NCBI GenBank assembly: GCA_023213235.1
Contig: CP096137.1
Span: forward strand, 3,164,908-3,228,907
Source of the DNA: Elusimicrobiota bacterium
GTDB lineage: Bacteria > Elusimicrobiota > Elusimicrobia > UBA1565 > UBA9628
Reading direction: 5' to 3'
Length of the DNA: 64,000 nt
Positions 18,214 through 27,176 of this stretch are shown here, piece by piece. Position 1 is the first letter of the stretch; each line of letters starts with the position of its first letter. The notes under the pieces were generated by a model, which had not been told where the DNA came from, did not search any database, and worked only from the letters and a program-made list of their open reading frames with translations. The translations under genes were made by a program, and so were the position numbers.

Positions 18214-19193
18214 CCCGCTTCGCCGAAGAGCCCTCCCTCCCCGAGAGTCCTACGGCGCGCCAACTGGTTGTGCTCCCGGCACAGCAGGCGTACGTTGGAG
18301 GCGTCGTCGGACCTGCCTCCGGCGGAGTATGGGATCACGTGGTCGAGTTCGAGGCCTCGCCGGGCCTGACAGCGGACCCCACGTTCGTCGAGATGAGCGC
18401 ACCGCCCTCCGTCTCTGGCCCAGACGGCTCGCCTGACCCCGGCGGGAACGCGCCGCGTCACGCGTGCCGCCGTCGCGGGGCTTTCACGCGCCGGCATCGG
18501 AAGAGTCTTGGCCGGATCGTGCTTCTCCACATACTCGTTGACGGCGATTTTGAGAAACACATCCAGGGCGCCGAACGGATACCGATTCCAGAGAATGTCT
18601 TTCAGCTTTTCGATGGCCCGGTGCAGCTCCGGGGTCGCCGCGAACGAGTACTCGTAAGCCGGCGGAGGAGGCGGCGACGCGGGCATCGCCATGCCAGGAG
18701 CCGCCGCGGCGGCGGAATTCGGCGTCGGCAGAATCGGCGCGCGGATGACGATCCTATCCGGCGAGGCGGGCGCGGGCGGCTTGCGCGCGGCCAGCCACGC
18801 CTCTGCATCGCGGGCCGACTTGCCGCGGCATGCCCGCATCGACTCCAGAGCGTCGACGCCGAGCTCGCGAACGACCATGGCGACGACGCACAAGGACAGC
18901 TCGCCGTCGCGGATATACGCGTAAAGCTCGGGGTGACGCCTTGCGGCCCGTGCGGCGTGAATTCTGCGGTAGGCCGAGCCGCGCGACATCCGGAGATGGC
19001 GGACGCAGTAGTCGAACAGGTCCGAGCACGACCGCGCTCCTGCAAGGGCGCGGCGGTCGACCTCCGCGAGGCACATCAAGACGTCGACCGTCGCGGCTCT
19101 CTCCGCCTCCGCGAACCGGTCCATGAGGGAGAGGACCTGTTCGTCGGTGAGAGAGGCCAGAAGCTCGTGATGGATCGTTTCGGATGGGTTCAT
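18210..19193 (-). CDS. HNH endonuclease domain protein (DUF222-like N-terminus)
   Basis: 327 residues. A helical N-terminal half (SDLFDYCVRHLRMSRGSAYRRIHAARAARRHPEL, like DUF222/13E12 proteins) is joined by a Pro/Ala-rich linker to a C-terminal HNH nuclease domain. That domain reads AVWARDGGRCAHLDERGVRC, then LELDHVIPYSAGG and NVRLLCREHNQL, with both metal/catalytic His sites present. This architecture is common in mobile or repetitive HNH genes, yet no intron or element boundary is visible here. A 14-base palindrome and a DnaA-box-like site lie upstream. Confidence 0.85.
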   Translation of the reverse strand: MNPSETIHHELLASLTDEQVLSLMDRFAEAERAATVDVLMCLAEVDRRALAGARSCSDLFDYCVRHLRMSRGSAYRRIHAARAARRHPELYAYIRDGELSLCVVAMVVRELGVDALESMRACRGKSARDAEAWLAARKPPAPASPDRIVIRAPILPTPNSAAAAAPGMAMPASPPPPPAYEYSFAATPELHRAIEKLKDILWNRYPFGALDVFLKIAVNEYVEKHDPAKTLPMPARESPATAARVTRRVPAGVRRAVWARDGGRCAHLDERGVRCQARRGLELDHVIPYSAGGRSDDASNVRLLCREHNQLARRRTLGEGGLFGEAG

Positions 19194-19220
19194 GCACTCT
19201 ACAGACGATCGAGGACCCCG

Positions 19221-19260
19221 AAAAGTTCCATCGAGTTCAACGTTGAACTTTTGTGGATAA
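19221..19260. promoter_or_regulatory. Palindrome and DnaA-box-like site between HNH and HAD genes
   Basis: A perfect 14-base palindrome GTTCAACGTTGAAC (19235-19248) lies inside an outer repeat AAAAGTTC ... GAACTTTT (19221-19228 and 19245-19252). It is followed by TGTGGATAA (19252-19260), the reverse complement of the DnaA box consensus TTATCCACA. This could be an operator for the divergent genes. A single DnaA box is not evidence of an origin. Confidence 0.45.
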
Positions 19261-19294
19261 CTCAGCGAAGGAGCCGCCGCCTCCTCGGAACCGC

Positions 19295-19300
19295 TATAAT
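19295..19300 (+). promoter_or_regulatory. Consensus -10 TATAAT, 10 bases before the HAD phosphatase
   Basis: TATAAT ends ten bases before the ATG at 19311, so the predicted leader is only about three or four bases. Confidence 0.55.
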
Positions 19301-19310
19301 CCGTTTCGAC

Positions 19311-19910
19311 ATGGCGATCAAGGCCGTCTTCTTCGACATCGGCAACGTGCTGCTCAAGTTCTCGAGCAAGCGCATCCTGCGCAAGTTCGCGTGGGCCGTC
19401 GGCCGCCACCCCGTCAAGGTCGCGCGGCACATCTGGAAGGAGAACATCGTCGACCGCATCGAGCGCGGCGAGGTGACCGGCGAGCAGATCCACAGGCTCT
19501 TCGTCGACGACCTCGGCTACAAGGGCGGCTTCGAGGACTTCCGGACGCTGTGGTGCGACCAGTTCACGCTCGACCGCGGGTCGTTCGCGATCCTGAAGAG
19601 CCTCTCGGCCCGCGTGCCCACCTATCTGCTGTCGAACACCAACGCGCTGCACATCGAGCACATCAAGGCGCGCTACGTGTTCCCCGGGCTCGTGAAGGGC
19701 TCGATCCTGTCCCACGAGCACAAGCTGCGCAAGCCGCAGCGCGAGATCTACGAGGCCGCGCTCAAGCTCTCCGGCACCGCGCCGGAGGAGACCGTGTTCA
19801 TCGACGACCTCGAAGAGAACTGCGCGGGGGCGAGAGCGGCCGGCCTGCACGCGATCCGCTACCGAGGCGCCAAGGATCTCAAGAAGCGCCTGGAGGCCTT
19901 GGGGTTATGA
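19311..19910 (+). CDS. HAD-family hydrolase (haloacid dehalogenase-like phosphatase)
   Basis: 199 residues. Motif I is FFDIGNVLL (the nucleophile position reads DIG, typical of the YihX/HAD-IA group), motif II is LLSNTNALH, motif III Lys is in HKLRKPQREIYEAAL, and motif IV is VFIDDLEENCAGA. A small helical cap lies between motifs I and II. It likely dephosphorylates a small sugar phosphate or nucleotide; the substrate is not predictable. The stop overlaps the start of the next gene. Confidence 0.9.
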   Translation: MAIKAVFFDIGNVLLKFSSKRILRKFAWAVGRHPVKVARHIWKENIVDRIERGEVTGEQIHRLFVDDLGYKGGFEDFRTLWCDQFTLDRGSFAILKSLSARVPTYLLSNTNALHIEHIKARYVFPGLVKGSILSHEHKLRKPQREIYEAALKLSGTAPEETVFIDDLEENCAGARAAGLHAIRYRGAKDLKKRLEALGL

Positions 19911-20362
19911 GACATTTCGCGCTGGCCGCCGCACTCGCGCTTTCGGCGTGCGGCAAGAAGGAGCACAAAGGCCCGTACGATCCCTCCCGCGACGCCGGCG
20001 TCGACATCCAGGCCGCGGTCGCCCGCGCGAAGGCCGAGAACAAGCGCGTCCTCGTCGAGGCCGGCGGCAACTGGTGCCCGTGGTGCCATACGATGCACGC
20101 CTTCTACGACGCGAACCCGAAGCTCGCCGCCCTGCGCGACGAGAAGTTCGTGACGGTGCTCGTGGCGGTGGAGCCCGGCAAGCCTCTGCCGCGGGCGATC
20201 TCGTCGTGGCCCGCGCCCGCGGGCTTCCCCCACCTTTACGTGCTCGACGAGAACGGGTCGCTCCTTCAGTCGCAGGACACCTCGGCCCTCGAGAAGGGGC
20301 AGTCCTACGACCTCGAGAAGTTCGAGTTCTTCCTCAAGGACTTCGGAACGAAGCGACGCTAG
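19907..20362 (+). CDS. Thioredoxin-like lipoprotein with CPWC motif
   Basis: 151 residues. A short signal ends in a lipobox (LALSACGKK), so the protein is probably lipid-anchored in the envelope. The thioredoxin-like fold has GGNWCPWCHTMHAFY as the redox site and cis-Pro in AGFPHLYVLDENG. It resembles DUF255/thioredoxin_7-type proteins that reduce or shuffle disulfides outside the cytoplasm. The start overlaps the HAD stop (ATGA), and the stop shares CTAG with the EamA gene. Confidence 0.85.
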   Translation: MRHFALAAALALSACGKKEHKGPYDPSRDAGVDIQAAVARAKAENKRVLVEAGGNWCPWCHTMHAFYDANPKLAALRDEKFVTVLVAVEPGKPLPRAISSWPAPAGFPHLYVLDENGSLLQSQDTSALEKGQSYDLEKFEFFLKDFGTKRR

Positions 20363-21239
20363 CTCGGAAGGACTTCCTTTCGTCGTCCCTTCAGCAGGTC
20401 GAGCTTGGACAACTCTCCGGCCATCATCGCCGCGACGATGAGGCCTCCCCCGCCGCGCGCCCGGGCACGAACCGCTCTCCGCCCAAAGTCCAGGCGAACA
20501 GCGCGGCGAAGACGGGCTCGAGCGAGAAGATGAGGCTCACCTTCACGGGCTGAGTGAACTTCTGCGCCCACATCTGGATGAAGAAGGCGGAGAGCGTGGG
20601 AACCGCGGCGAGGAAGGCGATCGTGCCGCCGGCCTTGTCGCCCTCGACGGCCAGGGAACGGCCGGAGGCGAGGCAGTAGACGAGCGCCATCGCGCCCGTC
20701 ATCCAGAATTGATGGAACGCGAGGACCACCGCGTCGGCGTCGGCGCGGACGTACTTGTCGGTGGCCAGCAGATGACCGGCATAGGTGGCCGCCGCGACGA
20801 GCGTGATGAGATCCCCGAAATTAACGGAGGAGATTCCCCCGGTCAGCATCCACAGCCCGATCAGGGCCAATCCTGAAGAAATCCACTGGACGAGCGTAGG
20901 GGCCTGCTTGAAGAACATCAACATGAACACGGGAACGAAAATCACGAAGAGGCCGGTGATGAACCCGGAGTTGGAGGCCGACGTGTAGGCCAACCCGACG
21001 GTCTGGGTGGCATAAAGCAGGAACAGCAGGACGGCGAGAATCGCCGCCTCCTTTAAATGACGCCCCCTCGAAGGTCGGACGAGCGCCCACGGTGCCAGGA
21101 GCAAGGCCGAAAGAAGAAATCTGTGCGCGACCATCGCCACGGCATCGACGCCGTTGAGGGCGTCTTTGACCATGTAGAAGGTCGCGCCCCACACGGCCGC
21201 GCAGTAGACGAGGCCGAGGTCAGCCCACGGAACCGGCAC
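20359..21239 (-). CDS. EamA/DMT-family permease (one apparent frameshift)
   Basis: About 293 residues with ten predicted membrane helices in two EamA repeats (first AAVWGATFYMVKDALNGVDAVAMVAHRFLLSA, second starting FGDLITLVAAATYAGHLLATDKYV). SLIFSLEPVFAALFAWTLGGE is the conserved motif near the end of the second repeat. One missing C at 20447-20451 separates PGRAAG from GGLIVAAMMAGELSKL. It exports or imports a small metabolite by the drug/metabolite mechanism; the substrate is unknown. The GTG start overlaps the folD-like gene by 20 bases. Confidence 0.88.
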
Positions 21240-22101
21240 GCGGCCTCCTCGCGGGGACGTTGCGCGCGCAGTAGACGAGGTTCACGAAGGTCATCGCGCG
21301 CGTCATCGCGCCGATGCGGTTGTCGGGCGCCGTCAGGAAGGACGCGCGCCCCTCGAGCGCCTTCGCGTCGACGTTTCCCTGGTAGGAGACGTCGACGACG
21401 GCCGCGCCCGGCTTGATCCACGAGGCGTCGAGCTTGAAGGACGGATCGGGCACCGCGGTGACGACGAGATCGGCGCGGCGCACCTGCTCCTCGAGCAGGG
21501 CCTTCGGGGTCTTGTCGTAGCACTTCACGACGGTCGCGCCGAGGTTCTCGAGCATGAGGCCCAACGGCTTGCCGACGCGCATCGAGTTGTTGACCACGAC
21601 GGCGAACGCGCCCTCGAGCGGGATCTCGGGGTAGGCCTGCAGGGTCTTCACGACGGCCTTGGCGGTCGCGGGGACGACGCACTTGATCCCGCGCGCCTCG
21701 TCGACGAAACGCTTGTACTTGATCAGGTAGCCGAGGTTCGTGGAGTTCAGGCCCTCGACGTCCTTCGCGGCCGAGACGAGGTCCATGACGTCCTCGTCCT
21801 TGAGCGCGCACGCGAGCGGGTAGAACAGCATGAGCCCCGACGTCGAGCGGTCGGCGTTGAGGCGGCGCACGAGTGCCAGCAGGGACTCCTCGTCCTCGGC
21901 CTCGTGGCCGTCGACGGGCACGCCGAGGCGCGCGGCGTCGCGCAGCATGAGGTCGCGGTACTGCAGCGACGCGGGGTTCTGCTTCGGACGGAACAATACG
22001 GTGGCCAGGCGCGGCTTCTTGCGCATCCCCGCGACCTCGCGCGCGACCCAGTCGAAGTAGCGCGCGGCCGTGCCGCGGCAGTCGAGCGCGCGGGTCGTCA
22101 T
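21220..22101 (-). CDS. FolD-like methylenetetrahydrofolate dehydrogenase, probably lacking cyclohydrolase activity
   Basis: 293 residues with the FolD order: a substrate domain, then a Rossmann domain with VVVNNSMRVGKPLGLMLENLGATVVKCYDKTP and VDVSYQG. The catalytic Lys of the FolD YxxxK motif, needed for cyclohydrolase, is replaced (QYRDLMLRDA). The QLPLP loop reads LMLFYPLA, with KDVEGLN following. These changes resemble yeast-type MTD1, a dehydrogenase-only enzyme. It probably oxidises methylene-THF with NAD(P)+. The ATG overlaps the stop of the caspase-like gene. Confidence 0.75.
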   Translation of the reverse strand: MTTRALDCRGTAARYFDWVAREVAGMRKKPRLATVLFRPKQNPASLQYRDLMLRDAARLGVPVDGHEAEDEESLLALVRRLNADRSTSGLMLFYPLACALKDEDVMDLVSAAKDVEGLNSTNLGYLIKYKRFVDEARGIKCVVPATAKAVVKTLQAYPEIPLEGAFAVVVNNSMRVGKPLGLMLENLGATVVKCYDKTPKALLEEQVRRADLVVTAVPDPSFKLDASWIKPGAAVVDVSYQGNVDAKALEGRASFLTAPDNRIGAMTRAMTFVNLVYCARNVPARRPRAGSVG

Positions 22102-23297
22102 GGAGCCTTCCTCGCGGGCAGGAAGCGGAAGCTGACGCCGTCGTAGGACGTCGCCGCGCTCTTGCGCGCCGCGAACGGCATCAAGCGGACGAGCTCGGCG
22201 GCGGCCTTCTCCGGCGGGAGGCCGCGCGAGAGGATCAGGTCGAGGTACATGAAGTCGGTGACGGCGCTCGCGGCCCAGTCGACGGGCTGGGCGAAGCCGG
22301 ACACGGGGAACGGGCGGCCGGGCACGACCTTCTGCAGTGCCGCCGGCACGGGGCCCTTCATCACGTCGCAGGAGCCGAAGTGAACGAGCGCGTAGTCGCC
22401 GCCCGCCATCGGCCCGGCCAGGGTCGCGACGCCGGCGGGGCCGTCCTCGGTGACGAGGCCGTCGGGCCCTCCGTGGCCGGAGAAGTAGAGAACGACGGGC
22501 TCGGCGAGCAGGGAGGCCTCGCGCACCCACTTCGCGAGAGAGGCCCGGTCGGTGTAGAAGCGCTGGCGCACGACGACGCGGGAGTCGCGGCTGAAGAAGG
22601 ATTTCAGCATCTCGCCGTAGGTGTACTCGTCGGCGTCGAGGCTCGACTCCCAGCGCGACTCGAGCACGACGAGCCAGCGCCGGTTCGGCGACGGATCCGC
22701 GCGCAGGCCGTTCCAATCCGACCACTTCTCGTCGCCGGCGGCGCGCCAGCGGCCCGTGAACGAGCGCCCGCCGCGGCCGAGGCGGAACTCGCCCTCGCCC
22801 TTCTTGACGTCCTCGTAGCGGAACTTGAGGACGCCGTCCTCCTCGCGCCCCTCGAGCGAGCCGCCCGCGTACGAGTACCAGCCCGACCACCCGGCGCCCT
22901 CGCGGATCAGCCGCAGCCGGCCGAAGGTCGTCTCCCAGAGGCCCTCGAAGCCGCCGCCGGCCTGAGGCTTCCACAGCCTCGTCCCGTTCCAGGGCAGCGC
23001 CGCCGTGGTGCCGTCGGCGACGAGCGTCCCGCCGAAGCCCAGGCCGCCGGGGCTCAAGGTGAAGCGGCCCGTGCCGCCGCCGTCGGGCTCCTTGTAGGAG
23101 AACTCGAAGACGCCGTCCTTGACCTTGCCTTCGAGAGTGCAGACCTGGCCTTCGCTGATGTAGGTTCCCCGGGCCGCCCCGGAGGATTCGGCGAGCGTCA
23201 TCGGGCCGTAGGTGGTGGACCAGTCGCCGTTGAAGCCCTGCTCGGCCGCCGCGGCGGGCAGCGAGAGGAGAAGGGCGAGCGCCAGGGAGCGCGTCAT
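22098..23297 (-). CDS. Secreted caspase-like (C14-type) cysteine peptidase
   Basis: 399 residues. A signal peptide (MTRSLALALLLSLPAAAAE) is followed by beta-rich repeats with recurring W-T-T-x-G pattern (DWSTTYGPMTL, LWETTFGRLRL) and GRW/GWY turns to about residue 195. The C-terminal domain looks like a caspase: VVLYFSGHGGPDG with His at about 275 and ALVHFGSCDVM with Cys at about 310. Export of a caspase-like domain with a beta-repeat front end is unusual. The start at 23297 is the ATG after TTGCCCGCC. It diverges from tlyA across only 30 bases. Confidence 0.7.
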   Translation of the reverse strand: MTRSLALALLLSLPAAAAEQGFNGDWSTTYGPMTLAESSGAARGTYISEGQVCTLEGKVKDGVFEFSYKEPDGGGTGRFTLSPGGLGFGGTLVADGTTAALPWNGTRLWKPQAGGGFEGLWETTFGRLRLIREGAGWSGWYSYAGGSLEGREEDGVLKFRYEDVKKGEGEFRLGRGGRSFTGRWRAAGDEKWSDWNGLRADPSPNRRWLVVLESRWESSLDADEYTYGEMLKSFFSRDSRVVVRQRFYTDRASLAKWVREASLLAEPVVLYFSGHGGPDGLVTEDGPAGVATLAGPMAGGDYALVHFGSCDVMKGPVPAALQKVVPGRPFPVSGFAQPVDWAASAVTDFMYLDLILSRGLPPEKAAAELVRLMPFAARKSAATSYDGVSFRFLPARKAP

Positions 23298-23327
23298 GGC
23301 GGGCAAATACTATCATACGCGCACGCC

Positions 23328-24064
23328 ATGGCCAAACGCGCGCGGCTGGACCTCCTGCTCGTCGAGCGCGGACTCTTCGAGACGCGGACGAAGGCGCAGG
23401 CCGCCCTGATGGCCGGCCTCGTTCTCGTCGACGGAAAGCCCGCGGGCAAGGCCGGCGACATGACCGCCGAGGACGCCGAGCTCGCGCTCAAGAGCGACCC
23501 GTGCCCTTACGTCTCTCGCGGCGGCTTGAAGTTGAAATCCGCCGTCGACGCGTTCCAAATCCGCCCCGAAGGCCGCATCTGCCTCGACGTGGGCTCCTCC
23601 ACCGGCGGCTTCACCGACTGCCTGCTTCAGGAGGGCGCCGCGAAAGTCTACGCGATCGACGTCGGCACCGCCCAGCTCGCGGACAAACTGAAGAACGACC
23701 CCCGCGTCGTCAGCCGTGAAAACACCCACGCGCGTCTCTTGAAGCCCGAGTGGTTCGCCCCCGGCCGTCGTTGGCGGTGATGGACGTCTCGTTCATTTCC
23801 TCGACTCAGGTTCTGCCGTTCGTCCTTCCGTGCCTGGCCGTACCCGCCGATTTGATCGTCCTCGTGAAGCCGCAGTTCGAGGTCGGGCCCAAGCTCGCGC
23901 CCAAGGGCGTCGTCAAGGATCCCGCCGTCCGGCTGCAGGCCGTCGACAAGGTCCGCGCGGCCGCGAGAGCCCTCGGGCTCGTCGAGGCGGCGATCCTCGA
24001 ATGCCCGGTCACGGGGCCCAAGGGCAACCATGAATTCCTGCTTTTGCTAAAGTGGGGCGCATGA
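23328..24064 (+). CDS. tlyA: TlyA-family rRNA 2'-O-methyltransferase / hemolysin A family (one apparent frameshift)
   Basis: About 245 residues. An N-terminal S4 domain (RLDLLLVERGLFETRTKAQAALMAGLVLVDG) is followed by an FtsJ-like methyltransferase domain with the SAM motif LDVGSSTGGFTDCLLQEGA. The catalytic-region motifs are VMDVSFISSTQVLP and LVKPQFEVG. TlyA methylates ribose of 16S/23S rRNA. One C is missing at 23758-23762, between WFAP and RPSLAVMD. The start is taken at the ATG 11 bases after TATCAT. It ends overlapping the response regulator. Confidence 0.9.
24048..24053 (+). promoter_or_regulatory. -10-like element TAAAGT, 7 bases before the response regulator
   Basis: TAAAGT-GGGGCGC-ATG inside the end of tlyA. 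It may give the response regulator its own leaderless transcript. Confidence 0.35.
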
Positions 24065-24606
24065 AGGTCTTGATCGCCGAGGACGACCGCACCAGCCGCA
24101 GCGTGCTCAAGGGCGCGCTCGCCAAGCTCGGCTACGAGGCCGTCGAGGCCGCCGACGGCGCCGCCGCGTGGGACGCGCTCGGCCGCATCGGGGCGCGCAT
24201 CATCGTCAGCGACTGGGTCATGCCCGACTGCGACGGACTCGAGCTGTGCCGACGCGTACGGGCGCGCAAGGGCGAGCCTTACGCGTACTTCATCCTGCTC
24301 ACGGGCAAGATGCTCGGCGCCGGCCATTACGAGGAGGCGATGGCCGAGGGCGTCGACGACTTCCTGACCAAGCCCCTCGACGTCGACGCGCTGCGCATTC
24401 GCTTGCGCGTGGCCGAGCGCATCGTCCAGCTGACCGAGCGCGTGCGCACGCTCGAGGGCATCCTGCCGATGTGCGCCTATTGCCGGCGCATCCGCGACGA
24501 GCGCGGGAAGTACCAGGGCCTCGAGGACTACGTCTCCGACAAGACGCCCGCCCAGTTCTCCCACGGCGTCTGCCCCGAATGCGCGGAAAAGCACTTTAAA
24601 GACTGA
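24061..24606 (+). CDS. Response regulator with C-terminal Cys-rich module
   Basis: 181 residues. The receiver domain is complete: EDD acidic pocket (VLIAEDDRTS), phospho-acceptor Asp in IIVSDWVMPDCDG, Thr in ILLTGK and Lys in DDFLTKPLD. A coiled linker leads to a short C-terminal module with ILPMCAYCRRIRDERGKYQGLEDYV and FSHGVCPECAEKHF. That module is known from many receiver-only or kinase-linked regulators and probably serves signal relay, not DNA binding. No histidine kinase is in the window. The ATG overlaps the tlyA stop. Confidence 0.9.
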   Translation: MKVLIAEDDRTSRSVLKGALAKLGYEAVEAADGAAAWDALGRIGARIIVSDWVMPDCDGLELCRRVRARKGEPYAYFILLTGKMLGAGHYEEAMAEGVDDFLTKPLDVDALRIRLRVAERIVQLTERVRTLEGILPMCAYCRRIRDERGKYQGLEDYVSDKTPAQFSHGVCPECAEKHFKD

Positions 24607-24629
24607 GGAACCCTGTAACCGTGACGACA

Positions 24630-24658
24630 TTGACGCCCTCGCAAGCCCCTGTTACACT
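24630..24658 (+). promoter_or_regulatory. Sigma70-type promoter TTGACG-17-TACACT, 7 bases before the radical SAM gene
   Basis: -35 TTGACG (24630-24635), a 17-base spacer, -10 TACACT (24653-24658), then seven bases and the ATG at 24666. It starts the three-gene radical SAM/glycosyltransferase/nucleotidyltransferase operon and predicts a leaderless message. Confidence 0.8.
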
Positions 24659-24665
24659 GGAGCCG

Positions 24666-26158
24666 ATGCGGGTCTGCCTGATCACCCCTCCTTCTATATT
24701 CCTGCTCGACGAGCGCGTTTTCATGACGCTCGGCATCCTGCGGGTGGCCGCCGTTTTGGAGAACGCGGGGCACCAGGTGGAAATGCTGGACCTCTCCGGC
24801 ATCGACAACTACGAGGAGGTCGTCAAGCTCCACGCCCGCGGCAGCAAGGCCGAGGTGTTCGGCCTGACCGCGACGACGCCGCAGATGCCGGCCGCCTACC
24901 GCGTGACCCAGGCCCTGCGCCAGGCGCGCCCCGACGCCCGCGTGATCCTCGGCGGGCCGCACATCACTTTGATCAACGCCGCCTACAAAGGCGAGCTCGC
25001 GCGCAAGACGCCGGGCCGCGCGGTCACGGCGATGCAGAAGATGCTGGAGACCTACGACGTGCTCGTCCCGGGCGACGGCGAGGAGGCCGTGTTCGAGGCG
25101 ATCAAGCCCGGCGCGCCGAAGGTCGTCGACGGCGACGACCCGAAATCCCACCTCTTCCTGACGAACAAGATGCTCAACGAGCTGCCGTTCCCCGCCCGGC
25201 ACCTCGTCGACGCGCCGAGCTACAAGTACACGATCGACGGCGTGCCGGCGATGAGCCTGATCGCCCAGCTCGGCTGCCCGTTCGCGTGCGGCTTCTGCGG
25301 CGGCCGCGAGTCTCCGATGCTGCGCCGCGTGCGCACGCGTTCGACGGAGAACGTCGTCAAGGAGATCGCGCACCTTCACGACAAGTACGGGACCAACGGC
25401 TTCATGCTCTACGACGACGAGCTCAACGTCAACCCGAAGATGGTCGAGCTCATGAACGCGATCGCGGCCGAGCAGAAGAAGCGGGGCGTCGAGTGGCGCC
25501 TGCGCGGATTCATCAAGTCGCAGCTGTTCACGGACGAACAGGCCGAGGCGATGTACCGCGCCGGCTTCCGTTGGATTCTGACCGGCTTCGAGTCCGGTTC
25601 GCCGCGCATCCTCCAGAACATCAACAAGAAGGCGACGCGCGAGGAGAACACGCGCTGCGTGGAGATCGCCAAGCGCCACGGCCTGAAGGTGAAGGCCCTG
25701 ATGTCCATCGGTCACCCCGGCGAATCCGAGAAGACGATCATGGAGACGCGCGACTGGCTTCTCGAGAGCAAGCCCGACGACTTCGACGTCACCATCATCA
25801 CGACCTACCCCGGCACTCCCTACTACGACCGCGCCGTCCAGCACCCGACGATGAAGAACGTCTGGGTCTACACCTACGAGGCCACCGGCGACCGCCTCTA
25901 CGGCTACGAGGTCGACTACACGCAGGTCGCCGACTACTACAAGGGCGACCCCGACGGCGGCTACAAGGCCTACGTCTACACCGACGAGCTGAGCGCGGCG
26001 AAGCTGGTGTCGCTGCGCGACCAGGTCGAGCGCGAGGTCCGCTCGACTTTGAACATCCCCTTCAACGCCGGCCGTCCCGCGCAGCGCTACGAGCACTCGA
26101 TGGGGCAGCTCCCCCCTCGATCCTGCGCGAGTCGGCGGCCGCCGCCGCGCGGAGCTGA
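24666..26158 (+). CDS. B12-binding domain radical SAM protein (frameshift near the end)
   Basis: About 497 residues. An N-terminal cobalamin-binding-type domain (RVCLITPPSIFLLDERVFMTLGILRVAAVLENAG ... VILGGPHIT) is followed by a radical SAM barrel with CPFACGFCGGRES, the CxxxCxxC cluster motif. Such enzymes methylate or rearrange unactivated carbons. A C6 run at 26111-26116 has lost one C; with it restored the protein ends SILRESAAAAARS at 26158. Without correction the frame runs into the next gene and mimics an 851-residue fusion. The operon with a glycosyltransferase suggests a glycan-related substrate. Confidence 0.88.
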
Positions 26159-26159
26159 C

Positions 26160-27176
26160 GTGCGCCTGCTCCTGATTCCCGACGCGACCTCTCCCAACGG
26201 CGAGGACGCCTTCTGCCGGGAGATCGTCAAGCGCGCGCCGGCGCGCGGCCACGAGGCGCGCATGCAGATGGTGCCCAACGGCCCGCCCGACGCGGCGGCC
26301 GAGCTGCTCGTCTCGCAGGGCTTCGCCTCCGACGTCGACGCCGTCGTCGTCAACAGCCTGCAGCCGGCGGCTCTCATCGCCGCGCGCGCGGCCGGCAAGC
26401 CCGCGGCCCTGCGCCTCATCGAGTCGTACGCGGGCGCCTCGCCCGACTCCTTGTCCGACGTCAAGCGCCTGGCCTGCGCGGCGAACCTGCTCATCGTGCC
26501 GAGCCGCCACCTCGCCGGCATCGCCGCGGGCTGGGGCGTCGCCGAATCACGCGTGCGCGTGATCCCGTACGCGTACGACCAGATCTTCGCCCAGCAGATC
26601 GCGCTCGTCACCGTCCGCTCCTCGCGCGCCCGCGGCTTCACGCTCGTGACGGCCGGCGTGATCGACGAGGGCTCGCTGCCGGGGTTTGAGACCGTCCTGT
26701 CGGCCGTCGCCCGCCTGCGCATGGACGTCCACGTCACGGTGATCGGCGGCGGCCCGGCTCTGCCCGCTCTCAAGGAAAAGGCCCAGGCGCTGCTCCTCGG
26801 CGAGCGCGTCACCTTCCTCGGGGACCTGCCGCACCCCAAGAAGATGGAGTACTTCCGCTCCGCGAAGGCCTTCGTCGAGCCGTCCGGCCGCCAGGGCTTC
26901 CCGTCGCTGGCTTTGCACGCGCTCTCCGAGGGCTGCCCCGTGCTCGGCGCGCGCGCGGGCGCCCTGCCGGAGCTCATCCGCGACGGCGAGAACGGGATGC
27001 TCTACGCGCCCGGCGACGCCGCGGGCCTGGCCGAGCACATCATCACGCTGAACACGACGCCGGGACTGTCGCTGCGCCTGATCGCCGAGGGCGTGCGCAC
27101 GGTCGAGCGCCATTCCTGGGACGCGACGGCCGCCGCGACGCTCGAGGCCATCGAAACACTCGAGGTGAAAGCTTGA
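26160..27176 (+). CDS. Glycosyltransferase family 4-like protein
   Basis: 338 residues from a GTG two bases after the upstream stop. The fold is GT-B: an N-terminal region with VDAVVVNSLQPAALIAARAAGKPAALRLIES, then the GT4 C-terminal half with GFTLVTAGVIDEGS, VTVIGGGPALPALKEKAQ, RVTFLGDLPHPKKMEYFRSAKAFVEPSGRQGFPSLALHALSEGCPVLGA and DGENGMLYAPGD. It presumably transfers a nucleotide-activated sugar in surface glycan assembly. It is co-transcribed with the radical SAM gene and the nucleotidyltransferase-like gene; its stop overlaps the latter's TTG start. Confidence 0.88.
   Translation: MRLLLIPDATSPNGEDAFCREIVKRAPARGHEARMQMVPNGPPDAAAELLVSQGFASDVDAVVVNSLQPAALIAARAAGKPAALRLIESYAGASPDSLSDVKRLACAANLLIVPSRHLAGIAAGWGVAESRVRVIPYAYDQIFAQQIALVTVRSSRARGFTLVTAGVIDEGSLPGFETVLSAVARLRMDVHVTVIGGGPALPALKEKAQALLLGERVTFLGDLPHPKKMEYFRSAKAFVEPSGRQGFPSLALHALSEGCPVLGARAGALPELIRDGENGMLYAPGDAAGLAEHIITLNTTPGLSLRLIAEGVRTVERHSWDATAAATLEAIETLEVKA

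Noticed and set aside
18210..19193. HNH protein as part of a group I/II intron or inserted element
   Set aside because: Neighbouring genes are intact, and no intron-like ends or flanking repeats are visible.
19252..19260. Replication origin suggested by a perfect DnaA box
   Set aside because: Only one box, no AT-rich unwinding region and no dnaA or dnaN nearby.
24621..27176. An 851-residue radical SAM-glycosyltransferase fusion protein
   Set aside because: The C6 run at 26111-26116 lacks one C; restoring it gives a stop at 26158 and a separate GTG start at 26160.
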